Below, in pieces: positions 33,233-42,073 of a stretch of DNA of 64,000 nt. This DNA comes from Streptomyces caniscabiei (GTDB taxonomy: Bacteria > Actinomycetota > Actinomycetes > Streptomycetales > Streptomycetaceae). The notes beneath the pieces were generated by a model, which saw only the letters and a list, made by a program, of their open reading frames with translations, ran no database searches and had not been told where the DNA came from. Made by a program: the position numbers and the translations under genes. The number at the start of each line of letters is the position of its first letter. Within the stretch, counting starts at the first letter, position 1. The stretch covers positions 186,001 through 250,000 of the forward strand of contig NZ_JABXWI010000003.1 of assembly GCF_014930365.1 (NCBI RefSeq), in the 5' to 3' direction.

Positions 33233-33919
33233 CTACCGCCCACCGAGCAGTTCACCGAGCGGCAGTCCCGCCAACTCCCGTACCTCACGGGCGAGATGAG
33301 CCTGGTCGGCGTAACCGGTCCGGGCCGCCGTCTCGGCGAAGGGCACGCCGTCGCGGGCCAGGGCGAGCGCCCGTCGCAGTCGCAGCACCCGGGCCAGGGT
33401 CTTCGGACCGTACCCGAACGCGGCGAGTGAACGTCGGTGCAACTGCCGTGCGCCGAGCCCGAGTTCGTCGGCGGTCGCCGCGACGGGGCGGCCCGCGCCG
33501 AGGGCGTCGACGACCTGCCGCAGCACGGGGTCGGGCCGCCCCACCTCGGCCGCCCGCTCCAGGACCACCTCTTCGAGTCCGTTCGCCGGGTCGTCCGCCG
33601 CGTTCACCCGGGCGGTGAGCCGCCGCACGACCGCCGGCGACCACAACTCCGCCAGCTCCACCCGCCGGTCCCGCAACTCGTGCGCGGGCACCCCCAGGAA
33701 GTCGGGCGCCTGGCCGGGGAAGAACCGGAGCCCCGCCCAGGCGCCGGATGCCCCTTCGGTGACGTACGCGCGGGTGTCGGGTCCGGCGACCATCAGCCGC
33801 CCGTCGTTCCACAGCAGGTCCATGCACCCGTCGGGCAGCACCCGCCCCGCACCCGCCCGACTCGGGCCGTGGGTCCACACCACGGCCCCACCCAGCCGGG
33901 AGGCCCTTTCGACATACAC
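33233..33919 (-). CDS. AraC-family regulator with DUF6597-like sensor domain
   Basis: About 228 aa. The N-terminal half has the pattern [20 protein letters not shown] and [19 protein letters not shown] seen in regulators with a DUF6597 domain. The C-terminal half is an AraC-type HTH pair ([20 protein letters not shown] and [20 protein letters not shown]). The start is uncertain: I chose a GTG at 33919 because coding character fades upstream, but no strong ribosome site precedes it. Its close convergence with the VOC gene suggests a small detoxification or resistance pair, without further proof. Confidence 0.8.
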   Translation of the reverse strand: MYVERASRLGGAVVWTHGPSRAGAGRVLPDGCMDLLWNDGRLMVAGPDTRAYVTEGASGAWAGLRFFPGQAPDFLGVPAHELRDRRVELAELWSPAVVRRLTARVNAADDPANGLEEVVLERAAEVGRPDPVLRQVVDALGAGRPVAATADELGLGARQLHRRSLAAFGYGPKTLARVLRLRRALALARDGVPFAETAARTGYADQAHLAREVRELAGLPLGELLGGR

Positions 33920-33960
33920 ACCAGGAAGGCTACGCCGATGGCCGCCGCGCCCTTGAGGGC

Positions 33961-33976
33961 CGCGGGGAACTGCGCG
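33961..33976. repeat. Second copy of dispersed CGCGGGGAACTGCGCG element
   Basis: Exact reverse complement of 39-54. It sits about 60 bp past the stop of the minus-strand DUF2087 gene with an imperfect GC-rich stem at its left, the same relation to a gene end as the first copy. This sequence is common in Streptomyces intergenic regions as I remember it. Confidence 0.65.
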
Positions 33977-34035
33977 CCCCACCACGCCCCACCCGCGGAC
34001 CGGGGACGACCCCGCCCCCGCCCCCGTCCCCGATG

Positions 34036-34572
34036 TCAGCCGCGCTCGTACGTGGTGCCGGAGTCGTTCCTGCGCAGCAGACCCTCGTCCACGAGGGCAC
34101 GGCGCAGGGTCACCCAGTCGTCGAACCACTCGCCGCAGATCGCGTTGACCTTGGCCTCCGAGTAGGCCGTACCGGGCTCGAACGAGTCGCCCACGACGGC
34201 CAGGACACGGCTTCGTACCTCTGCCCTGCCCGGGATGGAGGTGAGCCGACCACGGCGGAAGTAGGAGCCCGCGCCGTCTCCGCCGCCCCGGCCGAAGACG
34301 CTGACCTCGGCCTGGACCGCGAGCCGGAACGTGTCGTCGAGCAGTGTGTACGTGCGTTTCTCGCGGTCGAAGGCGGCGATCCGGCCGTCCGTCAGCTTCC
34401 GCAGCGCCGAGGCGGCGGCCGGCGGGCGGAGCCCGGTCGCCTCGGCGACCTCGGCCACGGAGGTCGCGCCGAGGGCGAGAGCCGCGTACGCGGCCCGCCG
34501 GTCGGTCTGCGCGAGGATGCCGACCAGGTCGCGGCAGGAGGGTGCATAGGCCTCGGTGGGTGCCGTGTTCAT
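34036..34572 (-). CDS. DUF2087-domain regulator with winged helix
   Basis: 178 aa. An N-terminal ArsR/HTH-like winged helix ([20 protein letters not shown]...[11 protein letters not shown]) is followed by a DUF2087 domain ([20 protein letters not shown] to GTTYERG), a small basic module found at the C-terminus of many actinobacterial regulators and thought to bind nucleic acid. ATG at 34572 with a GGAACGGA site. No operon partner; the stretch upstream is decayed sequence. Confidence 0.82.
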   Translation of the reverse strand: MNTAPTEAYAPSCRDLVGILAQTDRRAAYAALALGATSVAEVAEATGLRPPAAASALRKLTDGRIAAFDREKRTYTLLDDTFRLAVQAEVSVFGRGGGDGAGSYFRRGRLTSIPGRAEVRSRVLAVVGDSFEPGTAYSEAKVNAICGEWFDDWVTLRRALVDEGLLRRNDSGTTYERG

Positions 34573-35298
34573 GTGTCCGTTCCGGTCGTCGTTCCGGTCA
34601 CCGATCGTCGTCGGCGCCTCGGGGCGCCTCCACAAGTACCGCGATCCCGGCCGGTTCTCGACAGGGTTTCGTGGCCGACGACTACGTTTCGGCCAGGGCA
34701 GAGGCACCGAGGAAGAAGGCCTCGACGGCGCGGGCCTCAGCCCGACCCCGTCTCCCCGGGCTGGCCGACCGGTGTGAGATCCCGAGCCGGTCCTCGACCG
34801 CCCGGGCCGCGCCCAGACACAGGCCCTCCCGGGGCGCGCGCCCGACGACCTGCACTCCGCAGGGGAGCCCGTCGACCGGCCGGCCGGTGCGGCCACACCG
34901 GGTACGCCCACGAAGCTGGTCACGGCGCACAGCCGCATTCCCGACGCGACCCGCTCCCGGCCCGGTCCGCCGGGAGCGCCCTGGGACACGCGGCCACCGA
35001 GATCTCGCTACTGCGGGAGGAGCACCGCGCCGAGGCCCGGGTCCGGCTCGTCTGCGGGGCGCCGGCGGCCGTCAGCGAGGCGCTCGCGACGACGCTGCGG
35101 GCGAACCACGCGGCCCTGGAGGAGGTCCCCCCGCCCTCGCGGACGGCCTCACCACACACACGTCCTCGTCGGCCACCTCACCCCGCAGCAGGCGCACGGC
35201 GTCCCCCACCCGCACCTGGCCGGTCTCCAGGAGTAGCCAACCGGCCCGTCTCGCTCCAATGAGAACCGGAGCACGTGAGGCGAGGAAAGCCGGCCTTC
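34573..35298. other. Decayed intergenic stretch with gene remnants
   Basis: 726 bp with no intact gene. Besides the amidase remnant entered separately, 35170-35290 on the minus strand encodes a piece (GWLLLETGQVRVGDAVRLLR) that could be the end of a MOSC-domain protein. Both lack starts and are surrounded by sequence without stable coding frame. This looks like a spot of past deletion between the DUF2087 and YihY genes. Confidence 0.5.
34775..34962 (-). pseudogene. Amidase C-terminal remnant, frameshifted
   Basis: In one minus-strand frame MRLCAVTSFVGVPGVAAPAG, then in a second frame DGLPCGVQVVGRAPREGLCL followed by GAARAVEDRLGI, together reproduce the C-terminal end of amidase-signature enzymes (usual form GxPAxxxPxG ... 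DGLPxGVQxVG). The frame changes near 34880, and the catalytic Ser-Ser-Lys part is missing, so it is dead. Confidence 0.65.
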
Positions 35299-36423
35299 CT
35301 ACTCCTCGCCCTTCTTCGCCGGAGACCGCAGCCGCGAGGTCACGTCCTCCGGGGGGAGGAAGCGGGACCAGCGTTCCGGGAACTCGGAGGGCATGTCGGG
35401 GTCCTCCGGGTCGTGGGAGCGGGCGGCGGCGGCGCGGGCGACGTACTCGGCGGCCTGCTCCTCGCGGAGGCGCTCGTTCGCGGCGCGGGCCGCGGCCGTG
35501 GCGGCGGCGGGCCAGACGCGGTCGATCGCGGCGTTGACCGCGGCGCCGACGAGGACCGCGAAGGCGCCCACACCGATCCACAGGAGGACGGCGACGGCTG
35601 CCGCCAGGGAGCCGTAGATCGTCGCGCCCTCGACCGTGTTCGTCAGGTAGATGCGGAGCAGGAAGCTGCCGAGCACCCACATACCGAGCGCGACCAGCGC
35701 GCCGGGCACGTCCTCGACCCAGGGGGAACGGACCGGCACCGACACGTGGTAGAGCGTCGTGAGGAAGACGATGGACAGGACGATGACCACGGGCCAGTAG
35801 AGGACCTGGACGACGGTCGCGGACCAGGGGACGATCCGGACGACGGCGTCGGGGCCGGCCACCATCAGCGGCAGGGCGATCGAGCCGATCAGCAGGGCCA
35901 CGATGAAGAGCAGGAACGCCATGAGGCGGGTCTTGACGATGCCGCGCACGCCGTCGAGGCCGTACATGACGGTGATGGTGTCGATGAAGACGTTCACCGC
36001 ACGGGAGCCGGACCACAGGGCGAACAGGAAGCCTATGGAGATGACGTCGGGGCGACCGCCCTTCATCACGTCGTCCAGGATGGGCTGCGCGATCTGCGCG
36101 ACGCCCTTCTCGGACAGCACGGTGCGCGACGCCTCCAGGAGGTTGAGCTCCAGGCTGGCGATGGTGTCGGCGCCGGTCCAGTCGTCGACGTAGCCGAGCA
36201 GGCCGATCATGCTGAGCAGCAGCGGCGGCACGGAGAGCAGCGTGAAGAACGCCGCCTCGGCCGCGAGGCCCAGGATGCGGTACTCGATGCAGGAGTTGAC
36301 GGTGTCCTTCAGGAGCAGCCAGGCGGTCCTGCGCTTGGAGACGTCCCGGTAGAGGGCGCGGGCGCGGTGGAGACGCCCATGGGGGCTCTCCGACGGTGGG
36401 AGTGACTGACTTGCTGGCTGCAC
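35299..36423 (-). CDS. YihY/virulence-factor BrkB-family membrane protein
   Basis: 374 aa with six hydrophobic helices and family landmarks AEAAFFTLLSVPPLLLSMIG, ISIGFLFALWSGSRAVNVFI, TMYGLDGVRGIVKTR-like and WIGVGAFAVLVGAAVNAAID. The C-terminal tail is charged and Ala-rich. Long annotated as RNase BN, the family is now considered of unknown transport or envelope function. GTG start with a weak AGGG site. The gene is single, divergent from the peptide cluster. Confidence 0.9.
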   Translation of the reverse strand: MQPASQSLPPSESPHGRLHRARALYRDVSKRRTAWLLLKDTVNSCIEYRILGLAAEAAFFTLLSVPPLLLSMIGLLGYVDDWTGADTIASLELNLLEASRTVLSEKGVAQIAQPILDDVMKGGRPDVISIGFLFALWSGSRAVNVFIDTITVMYGLDGVRGIVKTRLMAFLLFIVALLIGSIALPLMVAGPDAVVRIVPWSATVVQVLYWPVVIVLSIVFLTTLYHVSVPVRSPWVEDVPGALVALGMWVLGSFLLRIYLTNTVEGATIYGSLAAAVAVLLWIGVGAFAVLVGAAVNAAIDRVWPAAATAAARAANERLREEQAAEYVARAAAARSHDPEDPDMPSEFPERWSRFLPPEDVTSRLRSPAKKGEE

Positions 36424-36992
36424 GCCCTAACGGTATCCGCCTGCGCGTGCCGCCCTCACCTCCCGGTGCCGCCTGCCGCGCCACGCTCCGCGCGCGGCGC
36501 ACGGCCCCCTCCGGTCGCGTCACGAGGCAGCAAACAAAGGGAAACCCAGGAGAAATCAAAGGTGATTCCGAATCGCCTTTTCTGTCATGAACGTGCTGGC
36601 TGAATCCTTGGGGGGCCTGAAGCGGAACGTGCGGGCGCGTTTGCACCGTCTTTGCGGGAAGTTCCCCGCTGGAGCGGTGCACGGGTGCATGTCCGACAGA
36701 TCCGACGGGATCGGGAAAAGGGCGGGAAAGCGTCAATCACCCGGCCTCCCTTGACCTGTTCCCGAATGTACCGAAAGAATCCGGATTGCATTCCGCTGCG
36801 CCTCTCCGGACCGGATGCCGGCCCAGCGCACACCAGGGCATCAGCCCAGGCCTCGACCAGGCCCGATCGATTCCGTCACATACGTCACCGCTTTCCGCTC
36901 CCGTAACCCTCCCCCCTCCTTCTGTCATTCCGCGCGCCGTCCCGTTCACCCCCGGGCGCCTTCCATCGCAATACCTGTCGCGGAGAAATTCA
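36424..36992. promoter_or_regulatory. Promoter region of the diaminopropionate peptide cluster
   Basis: 569 bp without a convincing gene and A/T-richer than its surroundings. A 23-bp near-perfect palindrome lies at 36558-36580: AAAGGTGATTC, C, GAATCGCCTTT, one mismatch per arm. It is a good candidate operator for the YihY gene, the cluster or both. TTGACC at 36751-36756 could be a -35 box; the matching -10 is unclear. The ribosome site GGAGA directly precedes the first cluster gene. Confidence 0.6.
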
Positions 36993-39503
36993 ATGACATT
37001 GCCAGCGCCACGACCCGTGGTGGAAAAACCGGGCGAGGTCCAGGGGGCCGAGCCGGACGCGGCGGAATCGTACACCGCCGTCGAGCGACTCCTCGCCGAA
37101 GTCCTGGCGGGCGTCACACACGTCGAACACGTGCCCGCAGAAAGCCATTTCTTCGACGACCTCGGTGCCAACTCGCTGACGATGGCGCATTTCTGTGCCC
37201 GCGTCAGGAAGCACCCCGAACTGCCGTCCGTATCCATCCGGGACGTCTACGCCCACCCGACGATCCGCGGCCTCGCCGCCGCACTGACCGAGGCACCCCG
37301 CCCCCCGGCCGCCCCGCCGGATCCCGCCGAGAGCGTCCGGCCGGTCAGCACGTTCCGCTATGTCCTGTGCGGGGTGCTGCAATTGCTCCTCTTCGCCGGG
37401 TACTGCCTGCTCGCCACCTCCGGATACGTACAGGGGTACGAGTGGGTGGCGGACGCCTCCGGCATGGCCGAGGTCTATCTGCGCTCGGCCGTCTTCGGCT
37501 CGCTCGCCTTCCTGGCCCTGTGCGCCCTCCCGGTCGCCGCCAAGTGGCTGCTGGTCGGGCGGTGGAAGCCGGTGGAGTTCCCCGTGTGGGGCCTCGCGTA
37601 TCTGCGGTTCTGGCTCGTCAAGGCACTGCTGCGCACCAGCCCGATGGTCCTGTTCGTCGGCAACCCGCTGTACGTGCTGTACCTGCGGGCCCTCGGCGCC
37701 CGCATCGGACCGGGCGTCACGATCCTCAGCCGCACCGTCCCGGTCTGCACCGACCTGCTGACCATCGGCGCGGGCACGATCGTCCGCAGGGACTCCTACT
37801 TCCTCTGCTACCGGGCGCGCGCCGGGCGCATCCGCACCGGACCCGTCACCCTCGGCCGGGACGCCTTCGTCGGCGAGCACACCGTCCTCGACATCGGCAC
37901 CGCCCTGGGCGACGGCTCCCAGCTAGGCCACTCCTCCGCGCTGCGCGACGGCGAGTCCGTCCCGGCGGGCGAGAGCTGGCACGGCTCACCCGCCCGCCCC
38001 ACCGACGTGGACCACGTCCGGGTCCCCCCGCTCCCCGGCGGCACCCTGCGCCGGGCCGGATACGGCCTCGCGGCCCTGCTCCAGACCCTGCTGCTGTACG
38101 TGCCGCTGACCGTCGGCGGCGCCTATCTGCTGCTCACCGTCGCGCCCGAGCTGGACACCCTGCTCGACCCGACGTCGCGGCACACCACCTCCGCGCGCTT
38201 CTACGTCGAGGCGATGGCCCTGTCGCTCGCGCTGTTCGTGGGCTCGATCCTCGTCACGGCGGTCATGGTGTTCGTCGTACCGCGGCTGCTGCGCCCGCTG
38301 GTGAAACCCGACCGCGTCTATCCGCTGTACGGCTTCCACTACTCGGTGCACCGCACGATCAGCCGTCTGACCAACCTCAAGCTCTTCACCTGGCTGTGCG
38401 GCGACAGCTCGTACATCGTCCCCTGCCTCACGGCCCTCGGATACGACCTCTCGCGCGTCGAGCAGACCGGCTCCAACTTCGGCACCGAGGTGCGGCACGA
38501 GACGCCGTACCTGGTGACGGTCGGCAGCGGCACGATGGTCGCCGACGGCCTCTCGGTCATGAACGCGGACTACTCCGGCACGTCCTTCCGGGTCTCCCGG
38601 ACCGCGATCGGCGGCCACAACTTCCTGGGCAACGCCATCGCCTACCCGGTCGGCGGCCGGACCGGCGAGAACTGTCTGCTGGCCACCAAGGTGCTGGTGC
38701 CCCTCGACGGCGAGATCCGCGAAGGCGTCGGGCTGCTCGGCTCACCGCCCTTCGAGATCCCCCGCTCCGTCGAGCGCGACAGCCGCTTCGACCATCTGCG
38801 CGAGGGCGCGGAGCTGCGCCGCAGGCTCGCCGCGAAGAACCGCTTCAACCTGCGCTCTATGGCCCTGTTCCTGTTCCTGCGCTGGCTGCACGCCTTCGCC
38901 CTCACCGTCCTCGGCTTCGCGGCCTACGACCTGTACGGCCACGGGGACGGCCCGGCCGCACCGCTCGCGCTCGCCGCGCTGCCCCTGGCGGCCCTGGTCC
39001 TCACCGTCCTCTACTACGCGCTGGTGGAGCGGTCCCTGACCGGCTTCCGTCCGCTGCGACCCCGGCTGTGCTCCATCTACGACCCCGTCTTCTGGCGGCA
39101 GGAGCGGCTGTGGAAGCTGCCGGACCAGCACTTGGAGGTGCTCAACGGCACCCCGTACAAGAACCTCGTCTGGCGGCTGCTGGGGGTCCGGATCGGGCGC
39201 CGGGTCTTCGACGACGGGGTCTACATCACCGAGCGGACGCTGACGGCGGTCGGGGACGACTGCACGCTCGCCGCCGGCAGCAAGATCCAGGCGCACTCGC
39301 AGGAGGACGGCACCTTCAAGTCCGACCACGTCACGATCGGCGCCGGCAGCACGCTGGAGGTCCAGGCGTTCGTCCACTACGGCGTGACGCTGGGCGAGGG
39401 GGCCGTGCTGGCGCCCGACTCCTTCCTGATGAAGGGCGAGCAGGTGCCGCCGCACGCGCGCTGGGGCGGGAACCCGGCGACGGAGACCACCGGAACACGG
39501 TGA
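36993..39503 (+). CDS. Carrier domain plus poly-lysine-synthetase-like membrane condensation module (TIGR02353-like)
   Basis: 836 aa. Residues about 28-95 are a peptidyl carrier domain (DLGANSLTMAHF, phosphopantetheine Ser61). Three pairs of membrane helices (about 118-185, 353-430, 625-690) alternate with three soluble domains carrying hexapeptide-like left-handed helix repeats (IGAGTIVRRDSYFLCYRARA; NADYSGTSFRVSRTAIGGHN; IGAGSTLEVQAFVHYG). This is the layout of epsilon-poly-L-lysine synthetase after its adenylation domain, and of the NRPS terminal domain TIGR02353. In that enzyme the three soluble domains join amino acids through the side-chain amine. Here the adenylation domain is missing and is presumably supplied by the next gene, 14 bp downstream. 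Confidence 0.85.
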   Translation: MTLPAPRPVVEKPGEVQGAEPDAAESYTAVERLLAEVLAGVTHVEHVPAESHFFDDLGANSLTMAHFCARVRKHPELPSVSIRDVYAHPTIRGLAAALTEAPRPPAAPPDPAESVRPVSTFRYVLCGVLQLLLFAGYCLLATSGYVQGYEWVADASGMAEVYLRSAVFGSLAFLALCALPVAAKWLLVGRWKPVEFPVWGLAYLRFWLVKALLRTSPMVLFVGNPLYVLYLRALGARIGPGVTILSRTVPVCTDLLTIGAGTIVRRDSYFLCYRARAGRIRTGPVTLGRDAFVGEHTVLDIGTALGDGSQLGHSSALRDGESVPAGESWHGSPARPTDVDHVRVPPLPGGTLRRAGYGLAALLQTLLLYVPLTVGGAYLLLTVAPELDTLLDPTSRHTTSARFYVEAMALSLALFVGSILVTAVMVFVVPRLLRPLVKPDRVYPLYGFHYSVHRTISRLTNLKLFTWLCGDSSYIVPCLTALGYDLSRVEQTGSNFGTEVRHETPYLVTVGSGTMVADGLSVMNADYSGTSFRVSRTAIGGHNFLGNAIAYPVGGRTGENCLLATKVLVPLDGEIREGVGLLGSPPFEIPRSVERDSRFDHLREGAELRRRLAAKNRFNLRSMALFLFLRWLHAFALTVLGFAAYDLYGHGDGPAAPLALAALPLAALVLTVLYYALVERSLTGFRPLRPRLCSIYDPVFWRQERLWKLPDQHLEVLNGTPYKNLVWRLLGVRIGRRVFDDGVYITERTLTAVGDDCTLAAGSKIQAHSQEDGTFKSDHVTIGAGSTLEVQAFVHYGVTLGEGAVLAPDSFLMKGEQVPPHARWGGNPATETTGTR

Positions 39504-39517
39504 ATCGGGGGAAGAAC

Positions 39518-42073
39518 ATGGAACGGTCGAAGCCGGGCGACGCTGCCCGGACGTACTGGCACGAGGTGCTCACCGCCGGGGGGCGGACCGCGATACCGCG
39601 GTGGAGCGCCGCCCCGGCGAAAGGGGTCGCCACCCACGAAATACCGCTGCCGAAAGGCCTGTTGACGACAGCGGGCGGCACGGCTGAGCACAGCACGGCG
39701 GCGGACGGCACTGCGGCGGGCAGCGCGGCGGCGGACGGCGCGATCGCGTTGCTCGCCGCGCACGCCAGGGTGCTCGCCGCCCTGTCGGGCGAGTCCGAGG
39801 TCACCACCGGCCTGCCGGCGGACGGCCGGCTGTTGCCCTGCCGGCTCACCGCCGCGCCCCAGGACACCTGGCGCGCCCTGCGGGAGCACACCCGCCGGGC
39901 CACCGCCGGGCTGCTGACGCACGCCGGGTTCCCGGTGGCCGCGCTGCGGCACGAACTGGGCCTGGAGGAACCGCCGTTCGAGACCGTGCTCGACATGGAC
40001 GGGGGCGAAGGCGACCTCGACGAGGGCGTGGTCCTGCGGGTCGGACCGGTGCACCGGGACGACGGTCCGGCGCTGCGGCTGCGGTACCGCACGGACGTGC
40101 TCGACGAGGACGCCGCCGCCCGGATCGCCGGGTACCACATCGCCGCGCTCACCCGGCTCGCCACCGAACCGGACGCCGAGCAGGGCCGGCGGAGCCTGGT
40201 GTCGGACAGCGAACTCCGCCTCCAGCTCGACGGGTTGGCCGGACCATGCCGCGAACTGCCCGACCGCCGGGTGCACGAGCTGTTCGAGCAGCGGGTGGTG
40301 GCGCACCCGGACGCGGTCGCCGCCGTCCACGGCGACCGGCACTGGACGTACCGCGAGCTCAACTCCCGCGCCAATCAGCTCGGTCGGGCCCTGCTGGTCC
40401 GGGGCCTCGGCCACGAGGGCGTCGTCGCCGTGGTGACCGAGCGCACCCTGGACTGGATGGCGGCCGTCCTCGCGGTGTTCAAGGCCGGCGGCGTCTATCT
40501 GCCCGTCGAGCCGCACTTCCCCGCCGAGCGGGTCGCCACCACCCTCGCCCGCGCCGGCTGCGAGCTGGTGCTCACCGAGCAGGGCAGCACCGCCACGCTG
40601 GACCGGGCCCTGGCCGGCCTGCCCGGGGTGCGGCGGCTGCTGGTCGAGGACGCGTACGACGAGGCCCACCCGGACGCCGACCTCGGCCTGGAGATCGGCC
40701 CGGACCGGCTGGCGTACATCTACTTCACGTCCGGTTCCACGGGCGAGCCCAAGGGCGCGATGTGCGAGCACGCGGGGATGGTCAACCACCTGCACGCCAA
40801 GCTCGACGACCTCGGCATCGGCGAGGGGGACGTGGTCGCGCAGACCGCGCCCCAGTGCTTCGACATCTCCCTGTGGCAGCTGCTGGCCGGGCCCCTGGCC
40901 GGCGGGCGGACCCTGCTCGTGGAACAGGAGGTGATCCTGGACGTCGAGCGGTTCGTCGACCGGATCGCGGACGGCCGGGCGAACGTGGTCCAGGTGGTGC
41001 CGTCGTACCTCGAAGCGGTCCTCTCCCATCTGGAGGCCCACCCCCGCGAACTGCCCGACCTGCGCCGGGTGTCGGTCACCGGGGAGGCGCTGAAGAAGGA
41101 GCTGGCGGAGCGCTGGTTCGCCACCGAGCCGGGGGTTCCGCTGGTCAACGCCTACGGGCTGACGGAGACCTCGGACGACACCAACCACGAGGTGATGGAC
41201 CGCGCGCCGGAGGGGGACCGGGTGCCGCTCGGCCGTCCCGTCCGGAACGTCCGGGTGTACGTCGTCGACGAGCACCTCTCGCTCGTGCCGCTGGGCGCGC
41301 CGGGGGAGATCGTCTTCTCCGGGGTGTGCGTGGGGCGCGGGTACGTCAACGATCCGGAGCGCACGGCGCGGGCGTTCACCACCGATCCGTACCGGCCCGG
41401 TGAGCGGCTCTACCGCAGCGGGGACCACGGGCGCTGGCGGCCGGACGGCAAGCTGGAATTCCTGGGCCGCCGGGACACCCAGGTCAAGGTGCGCGGGTTC
41501 CGCATCGAGATCGGCGAGGTGGAGAACGCCCTGCTCAAGGTCGCGGGCGTACGGGACGGCGCGGTGGTGGTCGCCCGGGACGCGCACCTGGTGGCCTTCC
41601 ACTCGGGCCGGCCGCTCGCGGCGGAGGCGCTGCGGGACCGGCTGGCGGCGTCGCTGCCGGCGTACATGGTGCCGTCGGTGTTCCACTGGCGGGAGAGCCT
41701 GCCGCTGACCGCCAACGGCAAGGTCGACCGGCGGGCGCTGACCGCGCTGACCGAGGAACTCGACGCGGTGCGGGGCGGGTCGGGGCAGCGCGCGGCCACC
41801 CCGACGGAGGAACGGCTGGCCGCCGTGTGGGCCGAGGTGCTCGGGGTGCCGAGGGTCCGGATCGGGCGGCACGACCACTTCTTCGACCGGGGCGGCACCT
41901 CGCTGTCGGCGGTGAAACTGGCGATCGCCCTGGACCGGGTGGTGTCGCCCAAGGACGTGACCGCGCATCCGACCCTGGCCGGGCTGGCCGGGCTGATCGA
42001 CACGAGGGCGGGGGCGGCGACCGGCGACGGGACGCCGCGCTCCGCCGCCGACACCGTGGGGAGGCAGTCGTGA
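39518..42073 (+). CDS. NRPS: partial condensation domain, adenylation domain, carrier domain
   Basis: 851 aa. The first ~210 residues resemble only the C-terminal half of a condensation domain (YRTDVLDEDAAARIAGYHIA) and lack HHxxxDG, so it is probably not catalytic. The adenylation domain is complete: YFTSGSTGEPKG (about 403), NAYGLTETS, YRSGDHGRW, GRRDTQVKVRGFRIE and LPLTANGKVDR. Read against GrsA, the pocket residues are about D-I-W-Q-S-T-A-D-D-K; two Asp deep in the pocket would suit a side-chain amine such as diaminopropionate (inference). A carrier domain ends the protein (FFDRGGTSLSAV, Ser about 793). The stop overlaps the next GTG. Confidence 0.9.
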   Translation: MERSKPGDAARTYWHEVLTAGGRTAIPRWSAAPAKGVATHEIPLPKGLLTTAGGTAEHSTAADGTAAGSAAADGAIALLAAHARVLAALSGESEVTTGLPADGRLLPCRLTAAPQDTWRALREHTRRATAGLLTHAGFPVAALRHELGLEEPPFETVLDMDGGEGDLDEGVVLRVGPVHRDDGPALRLRYRTDVLDEDAAARIAGYHIAALTRLATEPDAEQGRRSLVSDSELRLQLDGLAGPCRELPDRRVHELFEQRVVAHPDAVAAVHGDRHWTYRELNSRANQLGRALLVRGLGHEGVVAVVTERTLDWMAAVLAVFKAGGVYLPVEPHFPAERVATTLARAGCELVLTEQGSTATLDRALAGLPGVRRLLVEDAYDEAHPDADLGLEIGPDRLAYIYFTSGSTGEPKGAMCEHAGMVNHLHAKLDDLGIGEGDVVAQTAPQCFDISLWQLLAGPLAGGRTLLVEQEVILDVERFVDRIADGRANVVQVVPSYLEAVLSHLEAHPRELPDLRRVSVTGEALKKELAERWFATEPGVPLVNAYGLTETSDDTNHEVMDRAPEGDRVPLGRPVRNVRVYVVDEHLSLVPLGAPGEIVFSGVCVGRGYVNDPERTARAFTTDPYRPGERLYRSGDHGRWRPDGKLEFLGRRDTQVKVRGFRIEIGEVENALLKVAGVRDGAVVVARDAHLVAFHSGRPLAAEALRDRLAASLPAYMVPSVFHWRESLPLTANGKVDRRALTALTEELDAVRGGSGQRAATPTEERLAAVWAEVLGVPRVRIGRHDHFFDRGGTSLSAVKLAIALDRVVSPKDVTAHPTLAGLAGLIDTRAGAATGDGTPRSAADTVGRQS

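Noticed and set aside
36993..39503. Plain hexapeptide acetyltransferase
   Set aside because: The carrier domain and three helix-pair/soluble-domain repeats fit the poly-lysine-synthetase-type module much better.
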